Shown: piece by piece, positions 8,508-16,836 of the stretch | Layout of the letters: each line of letters opens with the position of its first letter | Numbering within the stretch: the stretch's first letter is position 1 | Origin: Trichomonas vaginalis G3 | Taxonomy: Eukaryota > Parabasalia > Trichomonadida > Trichomonadidae | Assembly (NCBI RefSeq): GCF_026262505.1 | Contig: NC_067203.1 | Coordinates: forward strand, 14,954,392 to 15,018,391 | Direction: 5' to 3' | Length of the DNA stretch: 64,000 nt | Made by a program: the position numbers and the translations under genes | Notes under the pieces: model-generated | Database searches by the model: none | What the model was told of the DNA's origin: nothing | Seen by the model: only the letters and a program-made list of their open reading frames with translations

Positions 8508-9556
8508 TATCTCATACCGAAATGGCTCACTAAAAAAGTGACATTTTTGGCGCCAATAATTTGATTTTTCTGATTCTTTCTATTTAGATATATTTATTTA
8601 ATATTCATATTCCTTTATATTGCCTCATATTATTTCCCATTTTTAATCATATTATACAAATCTTTAATAATTTTTAATGTTTTGAGCTTCAAAATCTGTT
8701 CTAACTATTTTCATTCATATATTAGAAAAAATAAAAAGTTTTTTAGAAATAAAAATTTTGTATGTAAAGTATTGAAATATTCTAGATGAGAAAAACATTC
8801 TCCAGAAGAGATTGATATTGATTGGCTTTGTGAAGCCATCACAAAATCAAATAATGGAGTTAAGTTAACTGATATTTGCGCGAAAGCTAAAATAAATCAT
8901 GAAGGCAGAGTTATATATAATCATACTATCTTAAAGTATTCCTAGAAATTTCCAAAATTAACCGAAATATAACTGTACAGAATTACTATTTTCGAGATAA
9001 AATTCATATGGAAATACTAATTCATAACGCTTTATGTTATATAAAATTTAATTTATAAAAATTTCAAAATAAATCAAATTTAACACAATGAATATAACTG
9101 CAATCGAGGTTTTTGACGATTGATTCTTACGAGAAGTTTTCCAAACTTTGAGTTAATGTCTTGACATTAACTCAAAGTTTGGAAGTCTAATAAGGGGAAT
9201 TGTAGGCTATGAGGTACTGATTATATATCAGTGCCTCATAGCCTGCAATTCCCATTAGAAATCGGAGAAATTTTGTCCGCATAACTTATGATGCGGACAA
9301 AGTTTCTCCCATTTCTACTTAGAATGAAAGGGCAAGAGGTATATAGGTACACTATATATCTCTTGCCCTTTCCTTCTTACCTAAAGACTTCCAATCTTAT
9401 TTTTTTTCCAATTTTTCCCCTAAATTTAAATCTTATATAATATAAATAAAATGCATAATATCAATCACAAAAATTAATGTTTATTTTTTTAATTAAAATT
9501 GCCGCGCAATTTAAGGTTGCCTGTCACTTTTTTGTTAGCCATTTCGGTACGAAACA
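8508..9556. mobile_element. nested non-autonomous DNA element with TIRs, inserted in the Polinton
   Basis: A 1049-bp segment lies between the two 15-bp direct repeats. Its ends are inverted copies of each other: ATACCGAAATGGCTCAC, then AAAAAAGTGACA on the left; the reverse complement of the right end reads GTACCGAAATGGCTAAC, then AAAAAAGTGACA. No transposase or other long frame is present, so it is non-autonomous. The left half is AT-rich and featureless; the right third holds the four hairpins described separately. A 15-bp duplication does not match the usual sizes for mariner (TA) or hAT (8 bp), so the superfamily is not assigned. Confidence 0.7.
9140..9392 (+). ncRNA. candidate structured RNA: four hairpins, three closed into a cloverleaf
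   Basis: Hairpin 1 (9140-9183) has a perfect stem of about 21 bp. Hairpin 2 (9194-9253) has about 26 pairs, hairpin 3 (9264-9309) about 19 and hairpin 4 (9325-9371) about 21. TTGGAAGTCT ending at 9188 can pair with AGACTTCCAA starting at 9385, closing hairpins 2-4 into a three-armed cloverleaf. The departures from perfect pairing are two in hairpin 2, one in hairpin 3 and one in hairpin 4. All four are U-G or G-U if the plus strand is transcribed, and would be A-C mismatches on the minus strand. That favours a plus-strand RNA structure over plain DNA palindromes. Function unknown. Confidence 0.5.
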
Positions 9557-9558
9557 AA

Positions 9559-9711
9559 ATGAACAATGCAGCATTGAGACAAATGAGTTCAAGATGGATT
9601 TGTCGGCTTCCAGCATTTACACCACGTGTTTGTAAAGTTCTTCCTATACCTCAGGAAGTTTTAGACCGACTTAAAAAACCTAAACAACCAGTTGAAAACA
9701 AACCAAACTAA
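9559..9711 (+). CDS. Polinton small protein, unknown
   Basis: Fifty residues from the ATG at 9559: basic, with a Cys and a Pro/Lys-rich tail (LKKPKQPVENKPN). The nested element ends just upstream, so its original leader has been displaced. It has no recognised family. Confidence 0.4.
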   Translation: MNNAALRQMSSRWICRLPAFTPRVCKVLPIPQEVLDRLKKPKQPVENKPN

Positions 9712-9730
9712 AATTTTTTACTGAGATGAA

Positions 9731-10150
9731 ATGACCGAAGAAGTTGAAACGGTAGATTTGACACCACAAACAAAAAGTTCAGAACCATTGTCAAAACCTG
9801 TCAAAGAACTTACAGATGAAGAGAAAAATTCAATAATAGAAAGTGCCAGGTCTGGAAATACAAACCCTAACTATAAAGTCACTTTTCATAGAAATGGAAC
9901 GGCTAGTATCTCAAAAAAGAAACAGACTCTCACAAATAAAATATTGAAGTCTGAAGGAGCTTTCGAGACAACAGATGGAAAAGTTTACTTCACTGACCAA
10001 CAGTTCATTATAGAACATCTCATTGACTTAGAGTCGAAATATTCTAAACTTTACAACAAACACAAAAAGTTGAAAGGAAAACAAAAACAAATGGCATATA
10101 TGATATTTATGAAGATGTTGACGACACAACTGTTCCTGCAAGTGAAGTAA
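9731..10150 (+). CDS. Polinton protein, unknown, Lys-rich
   Basis: 139 residues opening after the leader TTTTTTACTGAGATGAA, which is also found before the start near 8495. Acidic N-terminus, then a lysine-rich middle and a predicted helical segment (FIIEHLIDLESKYSKLYNK). Coding-like, charged sequence continues towards 10.32 kb, just before the polymerase gene. No family recognised. Confidence 0.45.
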   Translation: MTEEVETVDLTPQTKSSEPLSKPVKELTDEEKNSIIESARSGNTNPNYKVTFHRNGTASISKKKQTLTNKILKSEGAFETTDGKVYFTDQQFIIEHLIDLESKYSKLYNKHKKLKGKQKQMAYMIFMKMLTTQLFLQVK

Positions 10151-10347
10151 AGTCAGAGGAACCGAAAAGTGACGAAAAACCGATAGAAGAAGAAAAACCA
10201 AAAACTGAAGATAAACCAAAACCAAAGTTTAGTTTCCAAACTAAACCAAGTCAACCTTCATTAGCTGGTATGGGTTGGCGTCAAAGACTTATGGCAGCAG
10301 GCGGTTATGTAAAGTAAAGAAAAAAACATTTTTTTATTTTTATAAAA

Positions 10348-12042
10348 ATGCCCCCATATAGAATGGATAGAAAGTCTGCTAGAATAAAAGCAGAGTTACA
10401 AAGATATGGTTGGAGAGTTTCGAAGAATTTTAAATATAGGAAGGGAAGACCCATAAAAGTCTATGACAAATTGTCTGGTCTTCGCTACGAAATGGATTTG
10501 GAAACAGCACGTGCCAATTATCCAAACAGACTAGAGAGGTTAGAAGAAGAACGTCTTATGGACATGCCTTTCGATGTTAGTGAACCTCAAGTTGAAGGAC
10601 ACGACGGCTTTGCCAGATTCTACTGGAAACATGACGAACAATTGCATCCTTTGAGAAAAAAAGGAAAAGGTGAAGACGCACATGCTCCCATGGAAAGAAC
10701 AAGATATGCATATGAAAAGTATCGTGAAGTTAGAAGTCAAATTACATCTGGTCGAACCTTTACAGTAAACTTTGACGAAGGAAAGAACAAAGAAGGCTTC
10801 ATGGGAGTACTTGCTGCAATTCAAGACGGAAATAAGAAAGGACACAATCTCAGATTGACCATAACAGATTTGGATGGTCACATTTACTATGCACATGGCA
10901 ATGAACAAACAGCCGCAAAACTTCTTGACGCTTTCAAGACTACAAAGAGAGAACAAATGGTTGACTCCGACTCAGACATTTTGAATGCAATTGAAGGAAT
11001 TGCAAGTGTCAAGTTCGAATGGTACCAACCTAACCCTCAAGCAGTCAGACAACATGCTGGATACTTCCCCTTCATAAATAAGTCTGACATTGACTTGACA
11101 AGGTATGGAATTTACAATTCAATTGAAACAATTGTCAATGAACCTTGCATTCTTACATGTCTCAGGAACTCTGGTCTTGTTACAGATGAGAAGATGAAGT
11201 ATCTTGAGTCATGTGTGAAGACAAGGTACATTCTCAGAGGTCAATTGGCAAAAATTGCACCGTTGGCAAATGTCAATATCCGAGTCAACATACCTACAGC
11301 TAAAGGTTCTTCACATGACGACTATGTTGTTGACAAAGACTTACCATGGTTGAAGATTGTAATTGTCCACAACCACTTCATGTTGAACGAAAGTCTTACA
11401 AACCCATTCTTTGGTAAAAGTAAGTGCAACATTGTCAGAGCTGTAAACATTCTTTTCGAGAAAGGTTTGTTGGAACCAATTCCAGATGATAAGCTGACAG
11501 AAACTTTTGTACCAAAAGACGAAACAAACTTTTCATTGTTAGCAAGACCAAAAGTTGTTCCAGACAAAGTTCTAGTACAAAAGAAGTACACAGTTCCACA
11601 AGGGGTTGGTATGTTCGGATACCAACCTGAACCAGAAGAACTTCCAATGAGGTTGCAAGAACTTCAAGATGCTATAAACAAACTTCCATTGAGACATCCA
11701 ATTGACGTCAAATTGTATTGGAGAGCATCTGAGTTAGGTCAGAAGGTTTTATATGAAACAGGTTGCTTCGACGATGTTTATGAGATAACAGGAGAAGTTT
11801 CTCAGAAGATAAGAGACTCACTTGAATTTCCACAAACTGGACCAATTGGTTGCGACAAGTTCGACTCAGATGAAAAGATATACTATGTCGACCTTAACGC
11901 TGCATACATGAGGTTTGTCCAATATATTCCGACTGGAATTCCAAACGAAGATGGTGAGTTCCGGGAAGGAACTATACAGTTGGAAAAGTCATACAACAAC
12001 TGTATGATATTAGGAAAGCTTCAAACCCCAAACTTGCAATGA
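10348..12042 (+). CDS. protein-primed DNA polymerase B, N-terminal and motif A part (Polinton)
   Basis: A 564-residue frame. Its C-terminal part contains YYVDLNAAYMRFVQYIPTG, which fits family B polymerase motif A (the D-x-x-S/A-x-Y-P site that binds metal and incoming nucleotide). The N-terminal 250 residues are basic and charged and could include a terminal-protein-like region, as in other Polinton polymerases, but I see no proof. It is the replicative enzyme of the element. The following frame carries further polymerase motifs. Confidence 0.8.
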   Translation: MPPYRMDRKSARIKAELQRYGWRVSKNFKYRKGRPIKVYDKLSGLRYEMDLETARANYPNRLERLEEERLMDMPFDVSEPQVEGHDGFARFYWKHDEQLHPLRKKGKGEDAHAPMERTRYAYEKYREVRSQITSGRTFTVNFDEGKNKEGFMGVLAAIQDGNKKGHNLRLTITDLDGHIYYAHGNEQTAAKLLDAFKTTKREQMVDSDSDILNAIEGIASVKFEWYQPNPQAVRQHAGYFPFINKSDIDLTRYGIYNSIETIVNEPCILTCLRNSGLVTDEKMKYLESCVKTRYILRGQLAKIAPLANVNIRVNIPTAKGSSHDDYVVDKDLPWLKIVIVHNHFMLNESLTNPFFGKSKCNIVRAVNILFEKGLLEPIPDDKLTETFVPKDETNFSLLARPKVVPDKVLVQKKYTVPQGVGMFGYQPEPEELPMRLQELQDAINKLPLRHPIDVKLYWRASELGQKVLYETGCFDDVYEITGEVSQKIRDSLEFPQTGPIGCDKFDSDEKIYYVDLNAAYMRFVQYIPTGIPNEDGEFREGTIQLEKSYNNCMILGKLQTPNLQ

Positions 12043-12497
12043 CACTCAAATTGCTTATGAATTCGACATGGGGATATTCCATTAAGAAACCTCAAGAGAT
12101 GAAGAGTAAACATTATGAGAAGGTCGACAACTTTGTTGAAAGGTTTTCTCCTTTTGTTTTGAAGTACGAATTCACTCAAGGTCAAAGTGGCTTAGTAACC
12201 ACATTAAAACCTATTGTCGAACATTGGTCTTACCCTCAGTTCGCAAAGGCAGTCCTTGACAACTACAACAAATTCTTCTCCGAAGTCAAATCCAAAGTCA
12301 AGGTTTACTATGAGAACATTGACGCACTCATGACGAACGAAGAAGGCTATAACAAACTCATTGAAATGGGTTTAGTCGGTGAGAAGATGGGTCAATTCAA
12401 ATTGGACAAAATTTTCACCGAAGTTCATGTCCTCTCCAAGCGTAAGTACTGGGGTGTTAAAGAAGATGGTGAAATAGTTAAACATTGCATGAAATAA
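12039..12497 (+). CDS. DNA polymerase B motif B and C part (Polinton)
   Basis: The translation opens with KLLMNSTWGYSIKKP, a clear family B motif B (KxxxNSxYG type). Further on KVYYENIDALMTNEE stands where motif C (YxDTDS) is expected. The C-terminal end (KRKYWGVKEDGEIVKHCMK) matches the thumb-proximal end of viral and Polinton polymerases. Part of the same fossil polymerase as the preceding entry. Confidence 0.8.
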   Translation: MTLKLLMNSTWGYSIKKPQEMKSKHYEKVDNFVERFSPFVLKYEFTQGQSGLVTTLKPIVEHWSYPQFAKAVLDNYNKFFSEVKSKVKVYYENIDALMTNEEGYNKLIEMGLVGEKMGQFKLDKIFTEVHVLSKRKYWGVKEDGEIVKHCMK

Positions 12498-12519
12498 AAA
12501 ATTTTTATTCGAATTTGAA

Positions 12520-12765
12520 TTAAAATGTGGGAATTTTTGGGAATGGGAAAGGCTTATTTACTTGAGGAACAGGTAAAGGTGGTGGAGGTGGAGGTGGTGG
12601 CAACCAGTCCATTTTATATTCCTTCCTAGCTAATTTCCGTTTAATTTCATGGTCGCCCTCGGAGTCTTTGAATCGGACAGGTCGAGTTACACCATTCTTG
12701 GTCTCAAACTCATATATAACCTGTTTGTCTGTATTTTCGTCGACTATGGCACGAGACACGAACAT
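12520..12765 (-). CDS. Polinton small protein with polyproline run
   Basis: 81 residues from the ATG at 12765. Charged N-terminal two thirds (VDENTDKQVIYEFETKNG), then a run of prolines (WLPPPPPPPPLPVP) and a short tail. Convergent with the polymerase. No family recognised. Confidence 0.45.
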   Translation of the reverse strand: MFVSRAIVDENTDKQVIYEFETKNGVTRPVRFKDSEGDHEIKRKLARKEYKMDWLPPPPPPPPLPVPQVNKPFPFPKIPTF

Positions 12766-12795
12766 TGACCAAACGGACAAAAAGTGTCATTTCGG

Positions 12796-13017
12796 ATGGT
12801 CAAGCAGCCAATCGCATTCGAGCACTTCGAAGAAGCCTTACGTTCCAAGGGAGAGGGTGTCTGGTGCAAGGCAGAGGTCATGAGACTCTACGAGCAGTAC
12901 ATCCTCAATGCCTGGGAGGACAAATCGTCCTTGAATTGGCAATTCTACAACTCCTCTGGGACGACCTCCTACGCAACTGGGATAACGAAAGAGCCCAATT
13001 CAAAGGTCGGGAGCTAA
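12796..13017 (+). CDS. Polinton small protein, unknown
   Basis: About 73 residues from the ATG at 12796 (MVKQPIAFEHFEEALRSKGE, CKAEVMRLYEQYILNAWED). A TCATTT initiator-like motif lies directly before the ATG. Divergent from the polyproline gene. No family recognised. Confidence 0.4.
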   Translation: MVKQPIAFEHFEEALRSKGEGVWCKAEVMRLYEQYILNAWEDKSSLNWQFYNSSGTTSYATGITKEPNSKVGS

Positions 13018-13104
13018 TTTTCCAAATTACCATTAATAGTGCCTACTTATCCAACTAAACACTTAAATTTACTTGGGGTTTCCCCTAAAATAATTTTTTT
13101 TACT

Positions 13105-13250
13105 CTTAGAACCACTCGAGGTTCTCCTTACGGTTGTTGAGCTTGTCACCGTCAATGTGTCTGACCTTCGTCTTCTTGCCTGGATTTGGAACCCATTGAA
13201 TTGCGACAAGCTTGCCCATGGAGATTGAACCGCGATTCCGAAGGTTAAGG
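13105..13250 (-). pseudogene. HNH-like endonuclease fragment (Polinton region)
   Basis: Minus-strand translation gives GKLVAIQWVPNPGKKTKVRH then IDGDKLNNRKENLEW. The segment H-I-D-G-(D)-x-x-N-N-x-x-x-N-L-x-W is the core of HNH_3-type homing nucleases. It lies at the downstream end of the coiled-coil gene at 13252-13797. Short, so the call is tentative. Confidence 0.5.
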
Positions 13251-13251
13251 T

Positions 13252-13797
13252 TCAAGTGTCCCAAGTTGTTGAGGACTGGGGTAAGAACCTTGCCTGTCTC
13301 CTTGTTGCGGATTTGGTATGGTAGGGTTGGGAAATTTCGTAACCGTCATCGGCAACAAGGGTTGCCCATGTAGCGGCTTCAGGAACTTCTTCGTGTTTCT
13401 CTTCTTCCTCTTCTTCCTCTTCTTCCTCGACAATTCCTTCTTCAATTTGGTACTCACGAAGTATGGTGTTGCATGTTCTGTCCTTTCCGAGTACCTTCCA
13501 GATGGCGTCTATCTCTTCGAAGAAACGGTAGATGAGTCTGGCAAGGTCTCGGTTCTCTCTCTCGTAATTGCGCAAGGTTTCCGTGAAATCGTTCAGGCAT
13601 TTCTCATTGGAAGCTTGGTTCATGAGGACATCGGCTTTGAGATTGGTCATCTCTGTCATAAGACTACTTTGGAGAGTCTTAATGGTGTTTGTCAGATGAG
13701 CTTTCAATTGGGCAATTTGAATTTGAACTGGGCGCTTGTCTGGCAACCTTGAAAGGACATCTGTTGTTGTGTTCGGCTTCGGTGCTTGTTCGGACAT
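13252..13797 (-). CDS. Polinton coiled-coil protein with polyglutamate run
   Basis: 181 residues opening MSEQAPKPNTTTDVLSRLPD. Long helical stretch, then a run of glutamates (EEGIVEEEEEEEEEE) and a Ser/Thr/Arg-rich end. TCATTTTTTCG precedes the ATG, an initiator-like leader shared with other genes of the element. The gene may once have been linked to the HNH-like segment downstream, but that is not asserted here. Confidence 0.45.
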   Translation of the reverse strand: MSEQAPKPNTTTDVLSRLPDKRPVQIQIAQLKAHLTNTIKTLQSSLMTEMTNLKADVLMNQASNEKCLNDFTETLRNYERENRDLARLIYRFFEEIDAIWKVLGKDRTCNTILREYQIEEGIVEEEEEEEEEEKHEEVPEAATWATLVADDGYEISQPYHTKSATRRQARFLPQSSTTWDT

Positions 13798-13799
13798 CG

Positions 13800-14430
13800 A
13801 AAAAATGAAGTGGTTTGAGAATGGCGGTTTTACTTCAAAAAGCTTGTTATGACAGTTATGTCATACAACAAGTTTAAAATAATATCTTGTTCTTCTTCTG
13901 AACGTTTGTTGTCTCTTCCGATAAAAGTTTCGAACATGAGAACCAAAAAACGTTTTTTGAGATTGCGGAAAGTTCAGGCAAACGTTCATATTCTGGATAT
14001 GTTGGGAGCAGTTCAAAACATCTGAGCTGACTTTCGGACAAAATTGGGACAATGTCAGAAAATTCATCTTTGGTCGGACTGCCTTGAAGGTAAGTCCCTT
14101 ACATGTAAGTAGCTCTGGTAAAGTCTTCTCATTTCTGCTAACTTCTGGAGTATAGCTTCGTAATTTAAGAGTTTTAATTTTAATTGTCTTATTCCTCTCT
14201 TGACATCTAAACGGTAAGTATCCATGAGGTCAAGAGTAGCTTTGGTAGCTTTAAGTGGAGCTATCTCTTCTTTGACTTGTGCAATTTTGGTTGCAATTGT
14301 GTTTGAGCTCCTTCAAGTTTCGCCGTCTATGTCGTTCTCAACACCTTCAACCATAGCTTGAAACTCTTCATCGGTCCATTGAGTTTGGTGTGGACGAATT
14401 TAACTTGCTTCATTCAAAAAATGAAAAAAA
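13800..14430. other. degraded coding-looking stretch of the Polinton
   Basis: Minus-strand translations show short protein-like runs (for example KRFLVLMFETFIGRDNKRS) without a sustained frame. Part of the fossil element; product unknown. Confidence 0.35.
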
Positions 14431-14492
14431 AATGTTTTTACTCTAAACATGCCATGTATATGGCTATAAGAAACTTACCAGAAGGCTTCTTT

Positions 14493-14639
14493 TCACACGA
14501 GTCTCTGGTAACTTGAGAGTTCTGTTGGAGTTGGGTCTGGAATTTCAATTCTTGCCACCATAAACTGTGTATTGACCGAACTTGCATTTGCAGGAAGACC
14601 GGTCACTACAAGGTTCACAGTTGAAATAGTTGTACTCAT
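14493..14639 (-). CDS. Polinton short frame, unknown
   Basis: 48 residues from the ATG at 14639, opening MSTTISTVNLVVTGLPANAS; beta-prone and Thr/Ser-rich. It is too short for a family call and could be the N-terminal end of a virion protein. Confidence 0.3.
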   Translation of the reverse strand: MSTTISTVNLVVTGLPANASSVNTQFMVARIEIPDPTPTELSSYQRLV

Positions 14640-14695
14640 ACTTGGTGAGTACGAGTGTGAGTAAAAACATAAAAAAGTGAGTTAAAATGAGATGT

Positions 14696-15070
14696 TTACT
14701 GAACTGGCTGAATGTCGCCTTCACAGGTTATGTAGAACGGCTGACCAGAGAAGTGAAGGAGAGACTGAATTGCCAATTTCATATGGGGTAGGGGGTTCTC
14801 CTTGTTTGGTATTTTTATCCAAGGACGTTTGTTTAGGAACTTAACAAGAGCTTCTCTTTTGGCGTCCTTTATGCCATCGTAGGCTGTCCCGTCTGGTATT
14901 TGAATTGGAATTCCAGTCGAAGTCTCGAGCTGAAGTGTAGACCTTCCAGAAATAGTGGTGAACTTGACCTTGGGCTTCATTACCTTGCGCAAGTAGTCTT
15001 TTACGCAGTCGTTAATTTCAATTAGGTAAATTGCCTCGTCAAGTCTTTCTTGCATTCCAAGTTCTTCCAT
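14696..15070 (-). CDS. Polinton protein, unknown, about 124 residues
   Basis: From the ATG at 15070 (MEELGMQERLDEAIYLIEIN) to the stop at 14696. Mixed alpha/beta, basic (KVMKPKVKFTTISGRSTLQ) with a lysine-rich middle (KREALVKFLNKRPWIKIPNK). The upstream leader is the repeat-rich stretch at 15060-15245. It has no recognised family. Confidence 0.45.
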   Translation of the reverse strand: MEELGMQERLDEAIYLIEINDCVKDYLRKVMKPKVKFTTISGRSTLQLETSTGIPIQIPDGTAYDGIKDAKREALVKFLNKRPWIKIPNKENPLPHMKLAIQSLLHFSGQPFYITCEGDIQPVQ

Positions 15071-15245
15071 CCGACAGGAAAATATTTTCCCGACAAAGGG
15101 AAAAATTTTTCCTTCCGACAGGAAGAACTCTTCCAGTTGTCCGTCCGTAAACCATTCAAATTTTCGAAAATTGAGAACTTTTTGGTCGAACTTGAGAAAA
15201 AATTTTCCTTCCGACAGAAAAAGTTTTTCCTTCCGACAGGACACA
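15060..15245. repeat. cluster of TTCCGACAGGAA-type short repeats
   Basis: TCCGACAGG or close variants occur at about 15070, 15115, 15210 and 15232, separated by A/T-rich runs that form local inverted repeats (for example GAAAATATTTTC, and CCCGACAAAGGGAAAAATTTTTCC). The cluster lies between two divergent genes and could be a regulatory or replication-related patch. Confidence 0.55.
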
Positions 15246-15253
15246 AACGGATG

Positions 15254-15838
15254 ACTGACGTTCCTCTTCCTGAATGCCTTCCAAAGCCAGAAGAACCGAA
15301 AGCTGCAGAACCACAACAGTCTCCTCAGCAACCTCAGTTCCAGCAAGTACCTCCACCAAATTACTACCAATTTCCACCTCAAGGTTAATACCCACCACAA
15401 GGCTTCCCGAACTACCCTCCTCAGCCTATGCCTTACTTCCCCAACCCTTGGTTGTTCCAGCAAGCTCCACCCCAGCAATTCCAATTCCAATCTCAATCGA
15501 AGAGAGACCAAGACTTCGAAGAAGGTCTGAACCGTTTACGCAAAGATTATGCCACAGCTCCAATGGAAGATGACAGGCTTTCAGTCTCTTCCCTAAGGTC
15601 GACCAATTCGACTCGTACCACAGATTCGGTTCGTGACCGTGAAGACTACCTCAAGCAGTCTGAGAGACTCTTCATCTTACAGCCATTTACAACTGGAGCT
15701 CTCAAGAACATGCGCAATTACGAAGGTCAGACACCAGCTGGAGACCGCAAAACAGACGTGCTTACAAGAGCAGTCCAACTGGTCAAGACAAAGACTGAGA
15801 TAGTCGACTTCATTCTTGCAGCTTGCCCTTACAAGTAA
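15254..15838 (+). pseudogene. Pro/Gln-rich Polinton protein region
   Basis: Plus-strand translation begins MTDVPLPECLPKPEEP, passes through a long Pro/Gln-rich stretch (QQSPQQPQFQQVPPPNYYQ) and continues with a charged, helical C-terminal part (DREDYLKQSERLFILQPF) ending AACPYK at 15838. The composition resembles scaffold or virion-tail proteins, but the family is not recognised. The coding region is not intact. Confidence 0.45.
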
Positions 15839-15866
15839 AAAAATAAACAATTACGAATTAAACTTT

Positions 15867-16066
15867 TTACTCTTTCTTTTCTGAGTTGTTTAGAGCTGGT
15901 TTCTCTTGTAGAAACCTTTCGTACTCTTCCATGGTCATGTAATTGCGAATTTGGTACGCAATTCCAGGTTCGTTGTTTTTGAACCTTATGTATGTAACGC
16001 TTCCATCCTCCTCAGGGAAGTAAGCTGCTAACATCTGACCAAGTTTTCTCGGTGACTCTGACCTCA
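15867..16066 (-). CDS. Polinton small protein, unknown
   Basis: About 66 residues from the ATG at 16066 (MRSESPRKLGQMLAAYFPEE) with the tail FLQEKPALNNSEKKE. Immediately upstream is AAAAAGTGACATTTTTA, like the leader of the next gene. It has no recognised family. Confidence 0.45.
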
Positions 16067-16103
16067 TTAAAAATGTCACTTTTTAAACGTTAAGTTTTTA
16101 GTC

Positions 16104-16292
16104 TTATTTTACCCTTTGTTTGTCAAGGTAGTATTGGAGCGCAATTTCTCCAAATTCTCTGTGTCGGAGTTCTTCAGCATTTTCCAAGGTGTACCTGGAG
16201 AACTCAAAGAAGTTGTCAAGAACATACTGCCATGCTGCTCTTCTGAGTTCGTCGGTATTTTGGAAGTGTTGCACCTTCGAGTCTTCGGACAT
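16104..16292 (-). CDS. Polinton small protein, unknown
   Basis: 62 residues, helical and charged (MSEDSKVQHFQNTDELRRAA, EFGEIALQYYLDKQ). AAAAAGTGTCATTTTTTC directly precedes the ATG: an initiator-like TCATTT seven bases upstream. No family recognised. Confidence 0.45.
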   Translation of the reverse strand: MSEDSKVQHFQNTDELRRAAWQYVLDNFFEFSRYTLENAEELRHREFGEIALQYYLDKQRVK

Positions 16293-16335
16293 GAAAAAAT
16301 GACACTTTTTCTATTAAACCGTTTTGGCATTTCTC

Positions 16336-16515
16336 ATGAGTGAGTATAGTTCTGCCGAACCATTGGAAGAGAAGAAGTACCCTTGCTGGCAAAAGACAAA
16401 AATAGTTGCCTTAGTTGTCATTGCAATTGTACTTGTAATTGAATTCATTGTACTTCTCTTCACGTACATAAAACTCAGCAATGGTATTTGCTTTAAGAAG
16501 CTACCATCTTACTAA
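16336..16515 (+). CDS. Polinton single-span membrane protein
   Basis: 59 residues from the ATG at 16336: acidic N-terminus, WQKTK, then a strongly hydrophobic helix (VALVVIAIVLVIEFIVLLF) and a short basic end. Small membrane proteins occur in many virus-like elements; the exact role is unknown. Confidence 0.5.
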   Translation: MSEYSSAEPLEEKKYPCWQKTKIVALVVIAIVLVIEFIVLLFTYIKLSNGICFKKLPSY

Positions 16516-16540
16516 GACTAAACACTTAGATTTTTCAAGC

Positions 16541-16587
16541 TTGACTTTTTACAATTTGAACTTTGTTTGCGTAGATATGAATTCTGA
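16541..16587. repeat. 47-bp direct repeat, left copy flanking the KilA-N cassette
   Basis: From TTGACTTTTTACAATTTGAA to ATGAATTCTGA, identical to 17694-17740. The right copy is the 3' end of the ATPase region; the left copy is detached from it on the far side of the KilA-N gene. This suggests the roughly 1.1 kb cassette arrived with, or caused, a 47-bp duplication. Confidence 0.8.
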
Positions 16588-16836
16588 GTAAAATGGCATA
16601 TGGCATGTGTCAAACCGTTGAGTTTTCACAAAATTTAAAAAATAACGTTTACCATGTGAAACGTTTATAAAATAACTGGGGTAGAAATGAGGTGAAAAAA
16701 CAGGTGAAATCTCACCTCTTCACCTAAACATTATTTTTATTGAATTCAGCACAAAAATCATGAATTTCCTTAAGATAGAAAAAATAAAGTTAGTTTTATT
16801 TTTATTTATTTTTTTATTTTGTATGTAAAGACAGTA

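Noticed and set aside
9140-9392. CRISPR-like or tRNA reading of the hairpin cluster
   Set aside because: The stems differ from each other in sequence, so it is not a direct-repeat array; arm lengths are far longer than in tRNA.
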